A stretch of 64,000 bases of DNA from NCBI RefSeq assembly GCF_900110275.1, contig NZ_FODC01000002.1:310001-374000 (forward strand), read 5' to 3'. The translations under genes were made by a program, and so were the position numbers. Below, in pieces: positions 8,683 to 18,547 of this stretch (its first letter is position 1; each line of letters opens with the position of its first letter). Below the pieces are notes generated by a model. It was not told where the DNA came from, made no database searches, and saw only the letters and a list, made by a program, of their open reading frames with translations. The stretch is from Duganella sp. CF517. Lineage in GTDB: Bacteria > Pseudomonadota > Gammaproteobacteria > Burkholderiales > Burkholderiaceae_D.

Positions 8683-9942
8683 TTATTTTTCCGCCGCGCC
8701 CAGCGGCGCCAGGCGGCGCAAGCGCAACGCCACCAGCATCGCCAATGCCAACGCCAGGCCCAGCACCATGACCACGCCCGGCCAGCCGTCGCGGCCCCAC
8801 ATGACGCCGGTGGCCGAACCGATCACGCTCGAACCGAGATAATAGAAGAACAGGTACAGCGCCGACGCCAGCGCCTTGCTGCTCGTGGCGCGCCGTCCGA
8901 CCCAGCTGCTGGCCACCGAGTGGGTGGCAAAGAATCCGTAGGTGAACAGGGCCACGCCCAGCAGGATCAGCGGCAGCCAGTTGGACAAGGTCAGCAGCAA
9001 TCCGGCGATCATGATGGCCATCACCGCCCACAGCACGTGGCGGCGGCCGAACCGGTCGGCCAGGCGCCCCGCCCAGACCGAGCTGTAGATCCCCAGCAGA
9101 TACAGGAACGACACCGCCCCGACCAGGCTGTGGTTCAAGCCGAACGGCGCGCCCAGCAGGCGGTAAGCGATGTAGTTGTACAGGCTGACAAACGCGCCCA
9201 TCAACAGGAAGGCCAGCGCGAACAGCCACGGCATGCCGCGATCGGTCAAATGCAGCTTGAAACCCGAGGCCATCGAGCGCAAGCCGCCGCCGGACGGCAC
9301 GAAGTGGCGCGACGGCGGCAGGCTGCGCCAGAATTCCCACGCCGCCAGCACCCCCGCCACGCCGACCGCGCCGACCGCCAGCCGCCACGAAAAATAGTCG
9401 CTCAGCACCGACGTGATGACCCGCCCCGCCATGCCGCCGAAGGCGCTGCCGCTGATGTACAGGCCCATCGACAGGCCCAGCGAGCCGGGCTCGATCTCCT
9501 CGCCCAGGTAGGCCATGGCGATGGCCGGCATGCCGCCCAGCGCGATACCCAGCAGCGCGCGCATCGCCAGCAGCTGCGGATAATTGTGGGCGAAAGCGCT
9601 CAGGATCGTCATCACCGCCGCGATCGCCATCGCCGCCACCATCAGCGGCTTGCGGCCAAGGCGCTCGGACAGCGCGCTCGACGCCACCAGCGACAAGGCC
9701 AGCGCGGCGGTGGATACCGACAGCACCATGCTGCTCTGCGCGGCGCTCAGCGCGAATTCGTGGGACAACAAGGGCATCAGCGGCTGCACGCAATACAGCA
9801 GCGCGAAGCAGGAGAAGCCGCCGAAGAACATCGCGCGGTTGCTGCGTTTGAATTCGGCGCTGCCGGCGGCGATGCGCGGCGCCGGCGCGCACGATGCCGG
9901 CGGCGCGGAGAAGGAGGACGCCGAAGCTGTGCTTGAAGACAT
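8683..9942 (-). CDS. MFS transporter (YnfM-like)
   Basis: A 12-helix major facilitator of about 419 residues. The Ser/Ala-rich cytosolic N-terminus leads into the first helix (FFGGFSCFALLYCVQPLMPL); the loop 2-3 signature is visible as SERLGRKP, and a long central loop separates the two halves. The plan resembles E. coli YnfM and related drug or metabolite exporters. Start 9942 (MSSSTAS) has CGGAA upstream; a start 18 bases earlier does not. The gene diverges from a LysR regulator, a typical arrangement in which the regulator controls the pump. Substrate unknown. Confidence 0.9.
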   Translation of the reverse strand: MSSSTASASSFSAPPASCAPAPRIAAGSAEFKRSNRAMFFGGFSCFALLYCVQPLMPLLSHEFALSAAQSSMVLSVSTAALALSLVASSALSERLGRKPLMVAAMAIAAVMTILSAFAHNYPQLLAMRALLGIALGGMPAIAMAYLGEEIEPGSLGLSMGLYISGSAFGGMAGRVITSVLSDYFSWRLAVGAVGVAGVLAAWEFWRSLPPSRHFVPSGGGLRSMASGFKLHLTDRGMPWLFALAFLLMGAFVSLYNYIAYRLLGAPFGLNHSLVGAVSFLYLLGIYSSVWAGRLADRFGRRHVLWAVMAIMIAGLLLTLSNWLPLILLGVALFTYGFFATHSVASSWVGRRATSSKALASALYLFFYYLGSSVIGSATGVMWGRDGWPGVVMVLGLALALAMLVALRLRRLAPLGAAEK

Positions 9943-9982
9943 GTTTGGATTCCGATGCAAAACGCGATGAAGTCATCTTAGG

Positions 9983-10005
9983 ATTGCACTGTACGACTGT
10001 CCAAT
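9983..10005. promoter_or_regulatory. Candidate LysR operator between divergent MFS and LysR genes
   Basis: ATTGCAC-N9-GTCCAAT is an inverted repeat with 6 of 7 matching positions, centred in the 118-bp gap of a divergent LysR/MFS pair. LysR regulators commonly bind such interrupted dyads near their own promoter. An AT-rich TATATAT stretch follows directly. Confidence 0.45.
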
Positions 10006-10060
10006 ATATATTTAAGTCGTTGGTCATACTTTAAAACGATAACAAAACAGGAGTCCCGCT

Positions 10061-10954
10061 TTGGAATTACGGCATTTGCGCTACTTCGTCGCGGTCGCTG
10101 AAGAGCTCAGCTTCACGCGCGCCGCCGAGCGCCTGCACATCGGCCAGCCGCCGCTGAGCCACCAGATCCAGATGCTGGAGGCGGAAGTGGGCGCGCAGCT
10201 GCTGGAGCGCAGCAAGCGCTGGGTGCGCCTGACGGAAGCGGGAAAACTGTTCCTGGACGATGCGCGCCGCGTGCTGTCGCTGTCGGAGCAGGCGGTGCAG
10301 ACGGCGCGCCGGGCCGAGCGCGGCGAGGCCGGGGAATTGCGGGTCGGCTTCACGTTTTCGACGCCGCTGACGCCGCTGTTCGCGACCGTCATCAACCGCT
10401 ACCGCCGGCGCTATCCCGGCGTTACCCTGACCTTGCATGAACGATCGACCCTGGCGCAGATCAACGCGCTGGCCGGCCGCGAGCTCGACCTGGGGCTGGT
10501 GCGGCCGCCGGAGTCGGCGCTGCCAGAGGCGGTGACGACCACCGAGTTGCGGCGCGATCCGCTGGTGATGGTGCTGCCGGAGGAGCATCCGTTGGCGGCC
10601 AGGAAAACGTTGCGGATCCGCGATCTGGAGGGGCAGCCGCTGGTGATGTATCCGAAGACGGCCGGCACCGGCATCCACCCGCAAATCTTCCGGCTGTGCC
10701 GCGCGGCCGGGTTCGAGCCGACGATCGCGATGGAGGCCGGCGAAGCGTCGACGATGGCGGGGCTGGTGGCGGCGGGGTTCGGCATCGCGGTGCTGCCGAG
10801 TTCGTTCGACATCATCCGCCTGAGCGGGGTGCTGTACCGGCCGCTGGCCGACAAGGACGCCACCACGGCGCTGCTGCTGGCGCAGCGGAAGGACGAGATA
10901 TCGCCGCTGGTGGCGGCGTTCAGGGCGATCGCGTTGGAGGCCGCCAGCGCGTGA
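10061..10954 (+). CDS. LysR family transcriptional regulator
   Basis: A 297-residue LysR regulator. The start is TTG at 10061, supported by AGGAG 7 bases upstream and by the family N-terminus MELRHLRYFVAVAEELSF. The winged HTH covers residues 1-60 (FTRAAERLHIGQPPLSHQI), followed by a two-lobe substrate-binding domain (about 90-295, with VLPEEHPLA and AGFGIAVLPSS). It is divergent from the MFS transporter, which is the likely target; the effector is unknown. Confidence 0.92.
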   Translation: MELRHLRYFVAVAEELSFTRAAERLHIGQPPLSHQIQMLEAEVGAQLLERSKRWVRLTEAGKLFLDDARRVLSLSEQAVQTARRAERGEAGELRVGFTFSTPLTPLFATVINRYRRRYPGVTLTLHERSTLAQINALAGRELDLGLVRPPESALPEAVTTTELRRDPLVMVLPEEHPLAARKTLRIRDLEGQPLVMYPKTAGTGIHPQIFRLCRAAGFEPTIAMEAGEASTMAGLVAAGFGIAVLPSSFDIIRLSGVLYRPLADKDATTALLLAQRKDEISPLVAAFRAIALEAASA

Positions 10955-10978
10955 CGCCGCCGGCGGCCCAGTCATCGA

Positions 10979-11878
10979 TTACGAATAATCGGCGTCCAGT
11001 TCGGAGCCGGCGTAATTCTCCAACTCGGCGAACAAGGTCTTCATCGCCGTGCGTCCCTTGATGTGCTGGATCACGGTACAGGTCTGGCGGTAGCTGTCGA
11101 TCCGGTCCAACAACACCGGATGATGCTGCGCCGGCACCTTGGCCACCAGCGCCGCCCAGCCCTCCTCGTAATCGGGCTTGTTCTTGCGCACCGATTTAAC
11201 GAACCGCTCGAACTCCTTTTGCCCGGTGCGCGCCACCACCCTGCCCCCGCCCTCGATCGCGAAGATGACCGCCAGCGCGATCACGCCCTCGGCATTCAAA
11301 TCCGTGTCGCTGACCGGACCCTCGGTGTTGTGGCGGCGCAGCCAGCCGGCCAGGCGCACGATCGCCTGCACCTCCTTGCGCTGCTTGAGCATGACCGAAT
11401 AGCGATCGCCGCCGTTCCAGTTCTGGTTCGGGTCGGTCTGGCACAGCTCGATGAACAGGTCGCGCAGGCGGCGCGCCGAATACACCGGATCGGTATCGTA
11501 TTCGCCGACCAGGGTGTCCTCCGGCAAGGCCGACAACTCCTTGATCATGCGGAAACCGATCTGGAACGCGTGCTCGGCGCCGTGCTCGATCAGGAAATCG
11601 AGCGCGTCGAGGTCGGTCTCGTTCGGGATCACGTGATCGAGCCCGAGCGACACCCCGCCCACCGTCAACTGCAACGCCTTCTGGATGCCTTCGGCGGTGC
11701 GGTCGTTGGTGAACTTTTCGGCCACCATCGCCGTGATGCCGGTCAGCTCGTCGGCCAGCGCATAGGCGGCGTCGTCGTCCGGATGCGCCGCCAGTTGCTG
11801 GATCGCGCGCGTCAGGCGCGGCAGGTTCTCTACTACTAATGCTGGCAGCATCGCTTCGGTATCCTTTGAAGATTCCAT
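10979..11878 (-). CDS. Hypothetical protein, last gene of J-domain operon
   Basis: A 299-residue, mostly helical soluble protein (MESSKDTEAMLPALVVENLP start) with no signal peptide, membrane helix or recognised domain. Helical segments such as ALDFLIEHGAEHAFQIGFRM and ELCQTDPNQNWNGGDRY suggest an alpha-solenoid-like fold. Its ATG overlaps the TGA of the preceding gene (TGATG), so it is translationally coupled; a much longer frame upstream is only the antiparallel reading of that gene. The operon order is J-domain protein, 165-residue, 259-residue and this protein. Function unknown. Confidence 0.82.
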   Translation of the reverse strand: MESSKDTEAMLPALVVENLPRLTRAIQQLAAHPDDDAAYALADELTGITAMVAEKFTNDRTAEGIQKALQLTVGGVSLGLDHVIPNETDLDALDFLIEHGAEHAFQIGFRMIKELSALPEDTLVGEYDTDPVYSARRLRDLFIELCQTDPNQNWNGGDRYSVMLKQRKEVQAIVRLAGWLRRHNTEGPVSDTDLNAEGVIALAVIFAIEGGGRVVARTGQKEFERFVKSVRKNKPDYEEGWAALVAKVPAQHHPVLLDRIDSYRQTCTVIQHIKGRTAMKTLFAELENYAGSELDADYS

Positions 11879-12657
11879 CAAGAGAAGATGCCGGTGCCGA
11901 CGCTGCGGCGCGAACCGGCCTTGGCGCTGCGGGTCGACGGCACCTGCTTGCGCAAGCGGTACAGCAATTCCTTCGTCGACCGCTGCAGGAACGTCGGCTC
12001 GTCGTCCGGGTCGTCGCTGAATTCGGCGTCGGCCAGGTCGGCGCTGTGGCGGAACTCGGGGAACAGCTCGAACAGCGAGCGGTCCCAGCCGTCTTCCGAC
12101 GCCTGCGCCAGCGCGATCGCCAGCGGCACGACGTCGTTGTCGGACGAGGTCTGGCCGGTCAGGTACGGGCCCTTGGCGATGATCTCGCCGGCCACTTCCA
12201 GGATTTCCTTCGGCGCCATCGAGAACAGGATGGCGAAGATGGTGGCGCCGTGGTCGGTCGCCGAGGCCGCCTGCAGCAATTCGCTGCGGCGCTCCTCGTC
12301 GTCGGTCGAGAACACCACGCCGTGCACGTGCGCGAACAGCGACTCGGCGATGCGCTCCGGATCGTCCTCGATCAGGTCGTCCTGCCAGGTCGCGGCGAAG
12401 AAGGCCAGGCTGTCGGCCCAAGCCTTGGGCGGCACCAGCAGCGTCGCCAGCGACATCTTGCCGCCGTCGAAGCCGGCCATGTGCAGCGCCGTCACCTGCG
12501 GCGGGATGTTGCTCAACACTTCGACCACCGCCAGGTCGCCGAACTGGTCGGCCGCCTCGGCGAAGGCTTGCTCGGCGTGGCCCAGCGAGCCGGCCAGCAC
12601 CAGCTCGGTCACTTGCTTGCTCAGCGCCGGCAGATTGCTTTTATTGTCGTCGGACAT
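11878..12657 (-). CDS. Hypothetical protein, third gene of J-domain operon
   Basis: A 259-residue protein starting MSDDNKSNLPALSKQ with an excellent AAGGAGG 8 bases upstream, overlapping the end of the previous gene. The first 200 residues are helical with many Ala/Glu pairs (GHAEQAFAEAADQFGDLAVV); the C-terminal 35 residues are basic and Ser/Arg-rich (RSAKAGSRRSVG). No domain recognised. It overlaps the next gene by one base. Cytoplasmic by lack of signals. Confidence 0.82.
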   Translation of the reverse strand: MSDDNKSNLPALSKQVTELVLAGSLGHAEQAFAEAADQFGDLAVVEVLSNIPPQVTALHMAGFDGGKMSLATLLVPPKAWADSLAFFAATWQDDLIEDDPERIAESLFAHVHGVVFSTDDEERRSELLQAASATDHGATIFAILFSMAPKEILEVAGEIIAKGPYLTGQTSSDNDVVPLAIALAQASEDGWDRSLFELFPEFRHSADLADAEFSDDPDDEPTFLQRSTKELLYRLRKQVPSTRSAKAGSRRSVGTGIFS

Positions 12658-12660
12658 GGT

Positions 12661-13158
12661 TTAATCCTCCTTGTCGAACATTTGGGCGAAGTCGTCGGTC
12701 GCGCCGTCCTCATCCTCGATATCGTCGCCGTCGTCGTTGGCCGACAGTTGTTCCAGCGATTGGTCGTCGTCGTCCCACTTGCGCGGATTCTTGAACAGGA
12801 AGGCGGTGATGATGGCCTGGCGCGCCAGCTCCGGCAGGTTTTTTTCCAGCGCCGCGTACATCTGTTGCGCCGCCTCGCCCTTGCACGAGGCCATCGCGAA
12901 CACGCGCGCCGGGTCGCCGAACTCGTAGTCCTGGGCTTCGGCCAGCAAGCCCTTCGGGTCGCTGAATTCGATGTGGTCGACCAGCGCGAAGGCCAGCATG
13001 TTGACATCCTCGATGCCGCCGCCGCCGGCGTACTCGGACACCAGCGCGTCGATCATGCGCTGGTAGTTCTTGCGGTCGGGCGGATCGCCCAGAATGCCTT
13101 CGATCTGGCCTTCCAGTTCGCGCGATTGATAGGCGAATTCGGGGTGTACTTTTCTCAT
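12661..13158 (-). CDS. Hypothetical acidic-tailed protein, second gene of J-domain operon
   Basis: A 165-residue soluble protein with a helical body (NYQRMIDALVSEYAGGGG) and a strongly acidic C-terminal third ending in FAQMFDKED. It sits 36 bases downstream of the J-domain gene and 3 bases before the 259-residue gene, so it belongs to the same transcript. No family recognised. The acidic tail is of a kind seen in proteins that hold on to basic partners, but this is speculation. Confidence 0.8.
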   Translation of the reverse strand: MRKVHPEFAYQSRELEGQIEGILGDPPDRKNYQRMIDALVSEYAGGGGIEDVNMLAFALVDHIEFSDPKGLLAEAQDYEFGDPARVFAMASCKGEAAQQMYAALEKNLPELARQAIITAFLFKNPRKWDDDDQSLEQLSANDDGDDIEDEDGATDDFAQMFDKED

Positions 13159-13194
13159 TGCTTGCTTTCGTTTTAATGCTATATGAATATCGTC

Positions 13195-13488
13195 TTACGC
13201 CGGCGGCAGGGTGGTGCCGTGCAGATTGAAGACCGAGCGCCATAACTGGTACGCTTCGGCTTCCGAATCGATGATGATGCGGTGGTTCACGCTTTGGTTG
13301 TATTCCTCGCGCTTGACCGGGTCCGACAGGATCTCGTAGGCCTTGGTGATGCTTTTGAAGCGCGCCTCGGCGCCGGGCGCGTGGTTGCGGTCCGGGTGGA
13401 AGCGCATCGCCAGCGAACGGTATATCTTTTTGATCTCGTCTTCGGTGGCGTTGGGCGCGATCCCCAGCGTGTTGTAGTGATTTTCCAT
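13195..13488 (-). CDS. Small J-domain (DnaJ-like) co-chaperone
   Basis: A 97-residue protein consisting of a complete J domain (residues 1-65: [20 protein letters not shown], then FHPDRN with the HPD motif needed to stimulate Hsp70 ATPase, then [14 protein letters not shown]) plus a 30-residue tail containing [12 protein letters not shown]. It lacks the Gly/Phe and zinc regions of DnaJ. GGAG lies 9 bases before the ATG. It is the first gene of a four-gene operon with three unassigned proteins, which suggests that it recruits DnaK to them or to their client. Confidence 0.93.
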   Translation of the reverse strand: MENHYNTLGIAPNATEDEIKKIYRSLAMRFHPDRNHAPGAEARFKSITKAYEILSDPVKREEYNQSVNHRIIIDSEAEAYQLWRSVFNLHGTTLPPA

Positions 13489-13611
13489 CTTGGAAACTCC
13501 GCGGCCATGTGCCGAAACAATTAAAGGCGAATTATACCCGTCGCACCAGCGGCCATCCCGGCCCGGCCGCCGCGACGCAGCATTTCCCCTCAGCCCATGA
13601 AGGGGATACGG

Positions 13612-13617
13612 TAAAAT
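13612..13617 (+). promoter_or_regulatory. Likely -10 element of glnS
   Basis: TAAAAT within GGTAAAATG lies 43 bases before the chosen glnS start. No clear -35 is seen. The ATG overlapping this element was rejected as the start for that reason. Confidence 0.4.
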
Positions 13618-13654
13618 GCCCTTTACACGAACTCTTGCAAAGCCAACTTTTCAG

Positions 13655-15421
<1,767 letters not shown>

Positions 15422-15438
15422 GGCTTCCAGCTTCCGTG

Positions 15439-15475
15439 AAACCGGCGCCGTTCGCAAGAAGGCGCCGGTTTTTTC
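15439..15475 (+). terminator. Rho-independent terminator after glnS
   Basis: AACCGGCGCC (15440-15449) and GGCGCCGGTT (15461-15470) form a perfect 10-bp GC-rich stem with an 11-base loop, followed by a run of six T. Confidence 0.9.
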
Positions 15476-15601
15476 ATTTATCGGCGCCATAACCTCCCGG
15501 GTTCGATGGCATCATTTGCAAAATTACTTGACTAGAATCGGTAATATTTTCTATATTCAAGCACGGTGGGAATCATCAGAGTTGCTAGAAAGGCAATCGG
15601 A

Positions 15602-17458
15602 ATGGAGGTACTGCTCGCGCAGCGACAAATGTTTTCCCCGCCTAAATCGGTCTGGTGGGCCGGCATCATGCTGTCCCTGGGGGTGGGCGCGCTGTGCTAT
15701 GTGGCCGCCTATAAAATGGTCGAATACGACGCCGGCGAACGTTTCATGCACCAGGCGCGCAACGCCCAGTACCACATCAGCTCGCGCATCGACACCTACG
15801 CCGACGTGCTGCGCGCCACGGCCAGCTACTTCGACGCCAGCGATAGGGTCGAACGCGAGGACTTCCACCGGTTCGTGCGCGGATTGAAACTGGCGACCCA
15901 GTTTCCCGCGTTGGTCAGCGTCAACTACGCCGAGTACGTCACCGACGCCCAGCGCGAGAATTTCGAAAAGGTATCGCGCCGCAGCGGCGACGGCACGGCC
16001 AACGGCTATCCCGACTACGTGATCCAGCCGTCCGGCCGCCGCGCCGACTATTCCGTCATCACGATGATCGAGCCGATCGCGGCGTTCCGCTGGCGGGTCG
16101 GCCTCGACATCACGCACAAGCCGGCGGTGGCGCAGGCGCTGGCCCACGCCCGCGACACCGGCGAGATCAGCACGTCCGGCAAGCAGATCGACATGGACAG
16201 CTTCGGCCAGGGCGGCGGCATGGCGATCCGGCTGCCGCTGTACCGCAAGGACATGCCGCTGACCACCATCGGGGAGCGCCGCGCCGCCTACCGGGGCTCG
16301 GTCGGCATCGGCTTCAGCGTGCCGCGCCTGGTGCAACTGGCGATGGACCAGATGCAGGTGCGCGACGTGCGCCTGCGCCTGTACGACGGCGGCGAAGGCA
16401 ACGACCGCTCGTCGGCCTCGTCCGCGCCAGCGCTATTGTTCGACAACAAGGTCAACGGCGGTGAGAAAGTGCGCTCCGCCGACCAGTTCGGCATCGTGTT
16501 GCCGCTGACGTTCAACGGCCGCCAGTGGCATGCCCACTTCAGCGCGCCCAAGGCGGCGTGGTCCAGCCGCTTCGACCGCTTCCTGCCGTGGCTGGCCATG
16601 TTGAGCGGATTCATCGGCTCGATGCTGTTCTACCTGCTGATCCACACCTTGTCGTCGTCGCGCATGCGGGCGATCAAGATGGCCAAGGTGATGACCAAGG
16701 AACTGCGCGACAGCCAGGCCAAGCTGCAGCAATCGCACCACAAGCTGCGCCGGCTGGCAGCGCACGCCGACCAGATCAAGGAGCAGGAACGCAAACGCAT
16801 CGCGCGCGAAATTCACGACGACCTGGGCCAGAACCTGCTGGTGCTGCGGATCGAGGCGGACATGCTGGCCACCCGTACCCGCCACCGCCATCCGCGCCTG
16901 CACGCCCGCGCCAAAAGCACGCTCAGCCAGATCGACAGCACCATCAAAAGCGTGCGCCACATCATCAACGACCTGCGTCCGAACGTGCTCGATTTGGGCC
17001 TGAACGCCGCCGTCGAATGGCAGATCGCCCAGTTCCGCCAGCGCTCCGGCATGGTGTGCGAGCTGATCGAACACCAGCGCGACATCCGCATCGACGATCA
17101 TTGCGCCACCGCCTTCTTCCGCGTGCTGCAGGAATCGCTGAGCAATATCGTCCAGCACGCGCACGCCAGCCTGGTGCGGGTGGAGTTGCGCCAGGCCGGC
17201 GGCATGCTGAGCATGACCATCACCGACAACGGTGTCGGCATGCGGGCAAGCAATCGCAACAAGGTGGGCTCGTTCGGCCTGGTCGGCATCGAGGAACGCA
17301 TCAGCTTGCTAGGGGGCGTCTGCTCCATCATCGGCAGCCCCAACGCGGGCACCACGGTCGCCATCTCGGTGCCGATCGACCACGTGCCGCCGCCGTCGCA
17401 CGACGATCTCAAGGATATCAACGACACCGGCCACTTGAGAGCCGACGTCATCGCCTGA
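15602..17458 (+). CDS. CHASE-domain sensor histidine kinase (NarL-type HisKA_3)
   Basis: A 618-residue membrane histidine kinase. One transmembrane helix near residues 17-37, an extracytoplasmic CHASE-like domain (about 60-290, with FRWRVGLDI typical of CHASE), a second helix near 330-350 (WLAMLSGFIGSMLFYLLIH), a short coiled coil, then HisKA_3 with the phospho-acceptor His405 in AREIHDDLGQNLL, and an HATPase_c domain (QESLSNIVQHAHA, DNGVGM, GLVGIEERI). Start 15602 has AAAGG upstream; the GTG at 15566 has none. No response regulator lies beside it, so it is an orphan here. The next gene, 156 bp downstream, is the Cys-repeat protein. Confidence 0.93.
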   Translation: MEVLLAQRQMFSPPKSVWWAGIMLSLGVGALCYVAAYKMVEYDAGERFMHQARNAQYHISSRIDTYADVLRATASYFDASDRVEREDFHRFVRGLKLATQFPALVSVNYAEYVTDAQRENFEKVSRRSGDGTANGYPDYVIQPSGRRADYSVITMIEPIAAFRWRVGLDITHKPAVAQALAHARDTGEISTSGKQIDMDSFGQGGGMAIRLPLYRKDMPLTTIGERRAAYRGSVGIGFSVPRLVQLAMDQMQVRDVRLRLYDGGEGNDRSSASSAPALLFDNKVNGGEKVRSADQFGIVLPLTFNGRQWHAHFSAPKAAWSSRFDRFLPWLAMLSGFIGSMLFYLLIHTLSSSRMRAIKMAKVMTKELRDSQAKLQQSHHKLRRLAAHADQIKEQERKRIAREIHDDLGQNLLVLRIEADMLATRTRHRHPRLHARAKSTLSQIDSTIKSVRHIINDLRPNVLDLGLNAAVEWQIAQFRQRSGMVCELIEHQRDIRIDDHCATAFFRVLQESLSNIVQHAHASLVRVELRQAGGMLSMTITDNGVGMRASNRNKVGSFGLVGIEERISLLGGVCSIIGSPNAGTTVAISVPIDHVPPPSHDDLKDINDTGHLRADVIA

Positions 17459-17522
17459 CCTCCGGCTTACCTCGACTTTTGCTAGGACAAGTCGACGGCA
17501 TGTAGGAATTTCCTCAACAACA

Positions 17523-17536
17523 TTGATAAATATCAA
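17523..17536 (+). promoter_or_regulatory. Perfect FNR/Anr-type box upstream of Cys-repeat gene
   Basis: TTGATAAATATCAA matches the FNR consensus TTGAT-N4-ATCAA at all ten fixed positions. Its centre lies 85 bp upstream of the ATG at 17615. A smaller dyad (CGACTT/AAGTCG, 17473-17494) and ACGGGTT/AACCCGT (17567-17593) are also present in this gap. The regulator itself is not in the window. Confidence 0.7.
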
Positions 17537-17614
17537 GCGTGAAGACGCAAAGTTAGGCAAAAATCAACGGGTTCGCACTGTTTCTTAACCCGTATCAATT
17601 TAGAGGAGAAGTCC

Positions 17615-18400
17615 ATGAACGTCATCAACGCCCTGGATCTGGACCCAATCAAGGTCAAGCTGATGCACCAAGAGTCTGGCGAAGGCTGGTCGCTGGAACG
17701 TGCCAACGCTGTCGAGTTTGAATATCGCCGGTTCCTGACGCTGATGAAAAAATACCCCCACGAGCAGACCTCGCCGCTGGTCGACGTGGACACGTTCTGG
17801 CACTACCATATCCTGGATACGATGAAGTACGCGGCCGATTGCGAGGCCGTGTTCGGCTACTTCCTGCACCACTTCCCGTACGTCGGCATGCGTGGCGAGG
17901 CGGACGAAGCTGCGCTGGCGCGCATTGGGCAGCGGATGAAGGAACTGTACGAAGCGGAATTCGGCGAGGACTATGTGCGTCCGGCAAAGCATGCCTTCGA
18001 GGGTGCGACCCAGGCCGCCGCCTTCTGTGGCGCTCCTGAAATGCAAGCCAGCGCCTTCTGCGGCGCGCCTGAAAAGCAAGCCAACGCCTTCTGTGGCGCA
18101 CCTGATAAGCAGGCCAACGCCTTCTGTGGCGCACCTGATAAGCAGGCCAACGCCTTCTGTGGCGCACCTGATAAGCAGGCCAACGCCTTCTGCGGCGCAC
18201 CGGAAAAACAAGCCAACGCTTTCTGTGGCGCACCTGAAAAACAAGCCAACGCCTTCTGCGGCGCACCTGATAAGCAAGCCAACGCCTTCTGTGGTTCCCC
18301 TGAAGAGAAAGTCGCTTTTTGCGGCAGCCCGGAAAAGGCCGTCGTCGCCAAAGCGCCGAATCAGCCAGGTTTGTTCAGCAGCCGTCCCAGCCTGAGCTAG
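17615..18400 (+). CDS. Glycine-rich-domain-like protein with ten Cys-containing AFCG(A/S)P repeats
   Basis: A 261-residue protein of two parts. Residues 1-135 form a compact globular domain with the signature FWHYHILDTMKYAADC near residues 61-76, which I recall from the GRDP-like (PF07173) family; this family call is moderate. Residues 136-243 are ten tandem repeats: eight of 11 residues, AFCGAP(E/D)KQAN with small variation, and two shorter AFCGSPE units. Each carries one Cys. The tail is FSSRPSLS. GAGGAG precedes the ATG and a perfect FNR box lies further upstream. There is no signal peptide and no recognisable modification enzyme beside it. Possible roles are a metal- or redox-binding array, or a multi-core peptide precursor; neither is shown. 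Confidence 0.85.
   Translation: MNVINALDLDPIKVKLMHQESGEGWSLERANAVEFEYRRFLTLMKKYPHEQTSPLVDVDTFWHYHILDTMKYAADCEAVFGYFLHHFPYVGMRGEADEAALARIGQRMKELYEAEFGEDYVRPAKHAFEGATQAAAFCGAPEMQASAFCGAPEKQANAFCGAPDKQANAFCGAPDKQANAFCGAPDKQANAFCGAPEKQANAFCGAPEKQANAFCGAPDKQANAFCGSPEEKVAFCGSPEKAVVAKAPNQPGLFSSRPSLS
18020..18343 (+). repeat. 33-bp tandem coding repeat array
   Basis: Eight in-frame 33-bp units (18020, 18053, 18086, 18119, 18152, 18185, 18218, 18251) are followed by two 30-bp units (18284, 18314). Units 3-5 are nearly identical at the nucleotide level, indicating recent duplication or homogenisation; GAx and TGT/TGC variation is mostly silent or Glu/Asp. No spacers, so it is not a CRISPR array. Confidence 0.95.
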
Positions 18401-18490
18401 GAAACAGCGGCGACCACAAAACCGATCAGCGTCGGCACGTTAGCGAGAGTGAACCAAACCGCGGCGGGCCGGTCCAAACCGTACCCACCT

Positions 18491-18536
18491 AAGACAACGG
18501 CGCGTTACCGAGAGGTGCGCGCCGTTGTCTGTTTTG
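18491..18536. terminator. Bidirectional terminator between Cys-repeat gene and HTH gene
   Basis: AGACAACGGCGCG (18492-18504) pairs perfectly with CGCGCCGTTGTCT (18518-18530) across a 13-base loop. A T-rich stretch (GTTTTGTT) follows on the plus strand. It separates the convergent genes 17615..18400 and 18548..18787. Confidence 0.8.
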
Positions 18537-18547
18537 TTGGTTGCCTA

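Noticed and set aside
11839-13176. Plus-strand 445-codon frame across the J-domain operon
   Set aside because: Low-complexity Val/Gln/His-rich reading antisense to genes with good ribosome sites and couplings.
15535-15550. FNR-like TTGACTAGAATCGG before the histidine kinase
   Set aside because: Two or more mismatches in the conserved halves.
18020-18343. 33-bp repeats that could suggest a CRISPR array
   Set aside because: Repeats are directly adjacent with no spacers and stay in frame within one gene.
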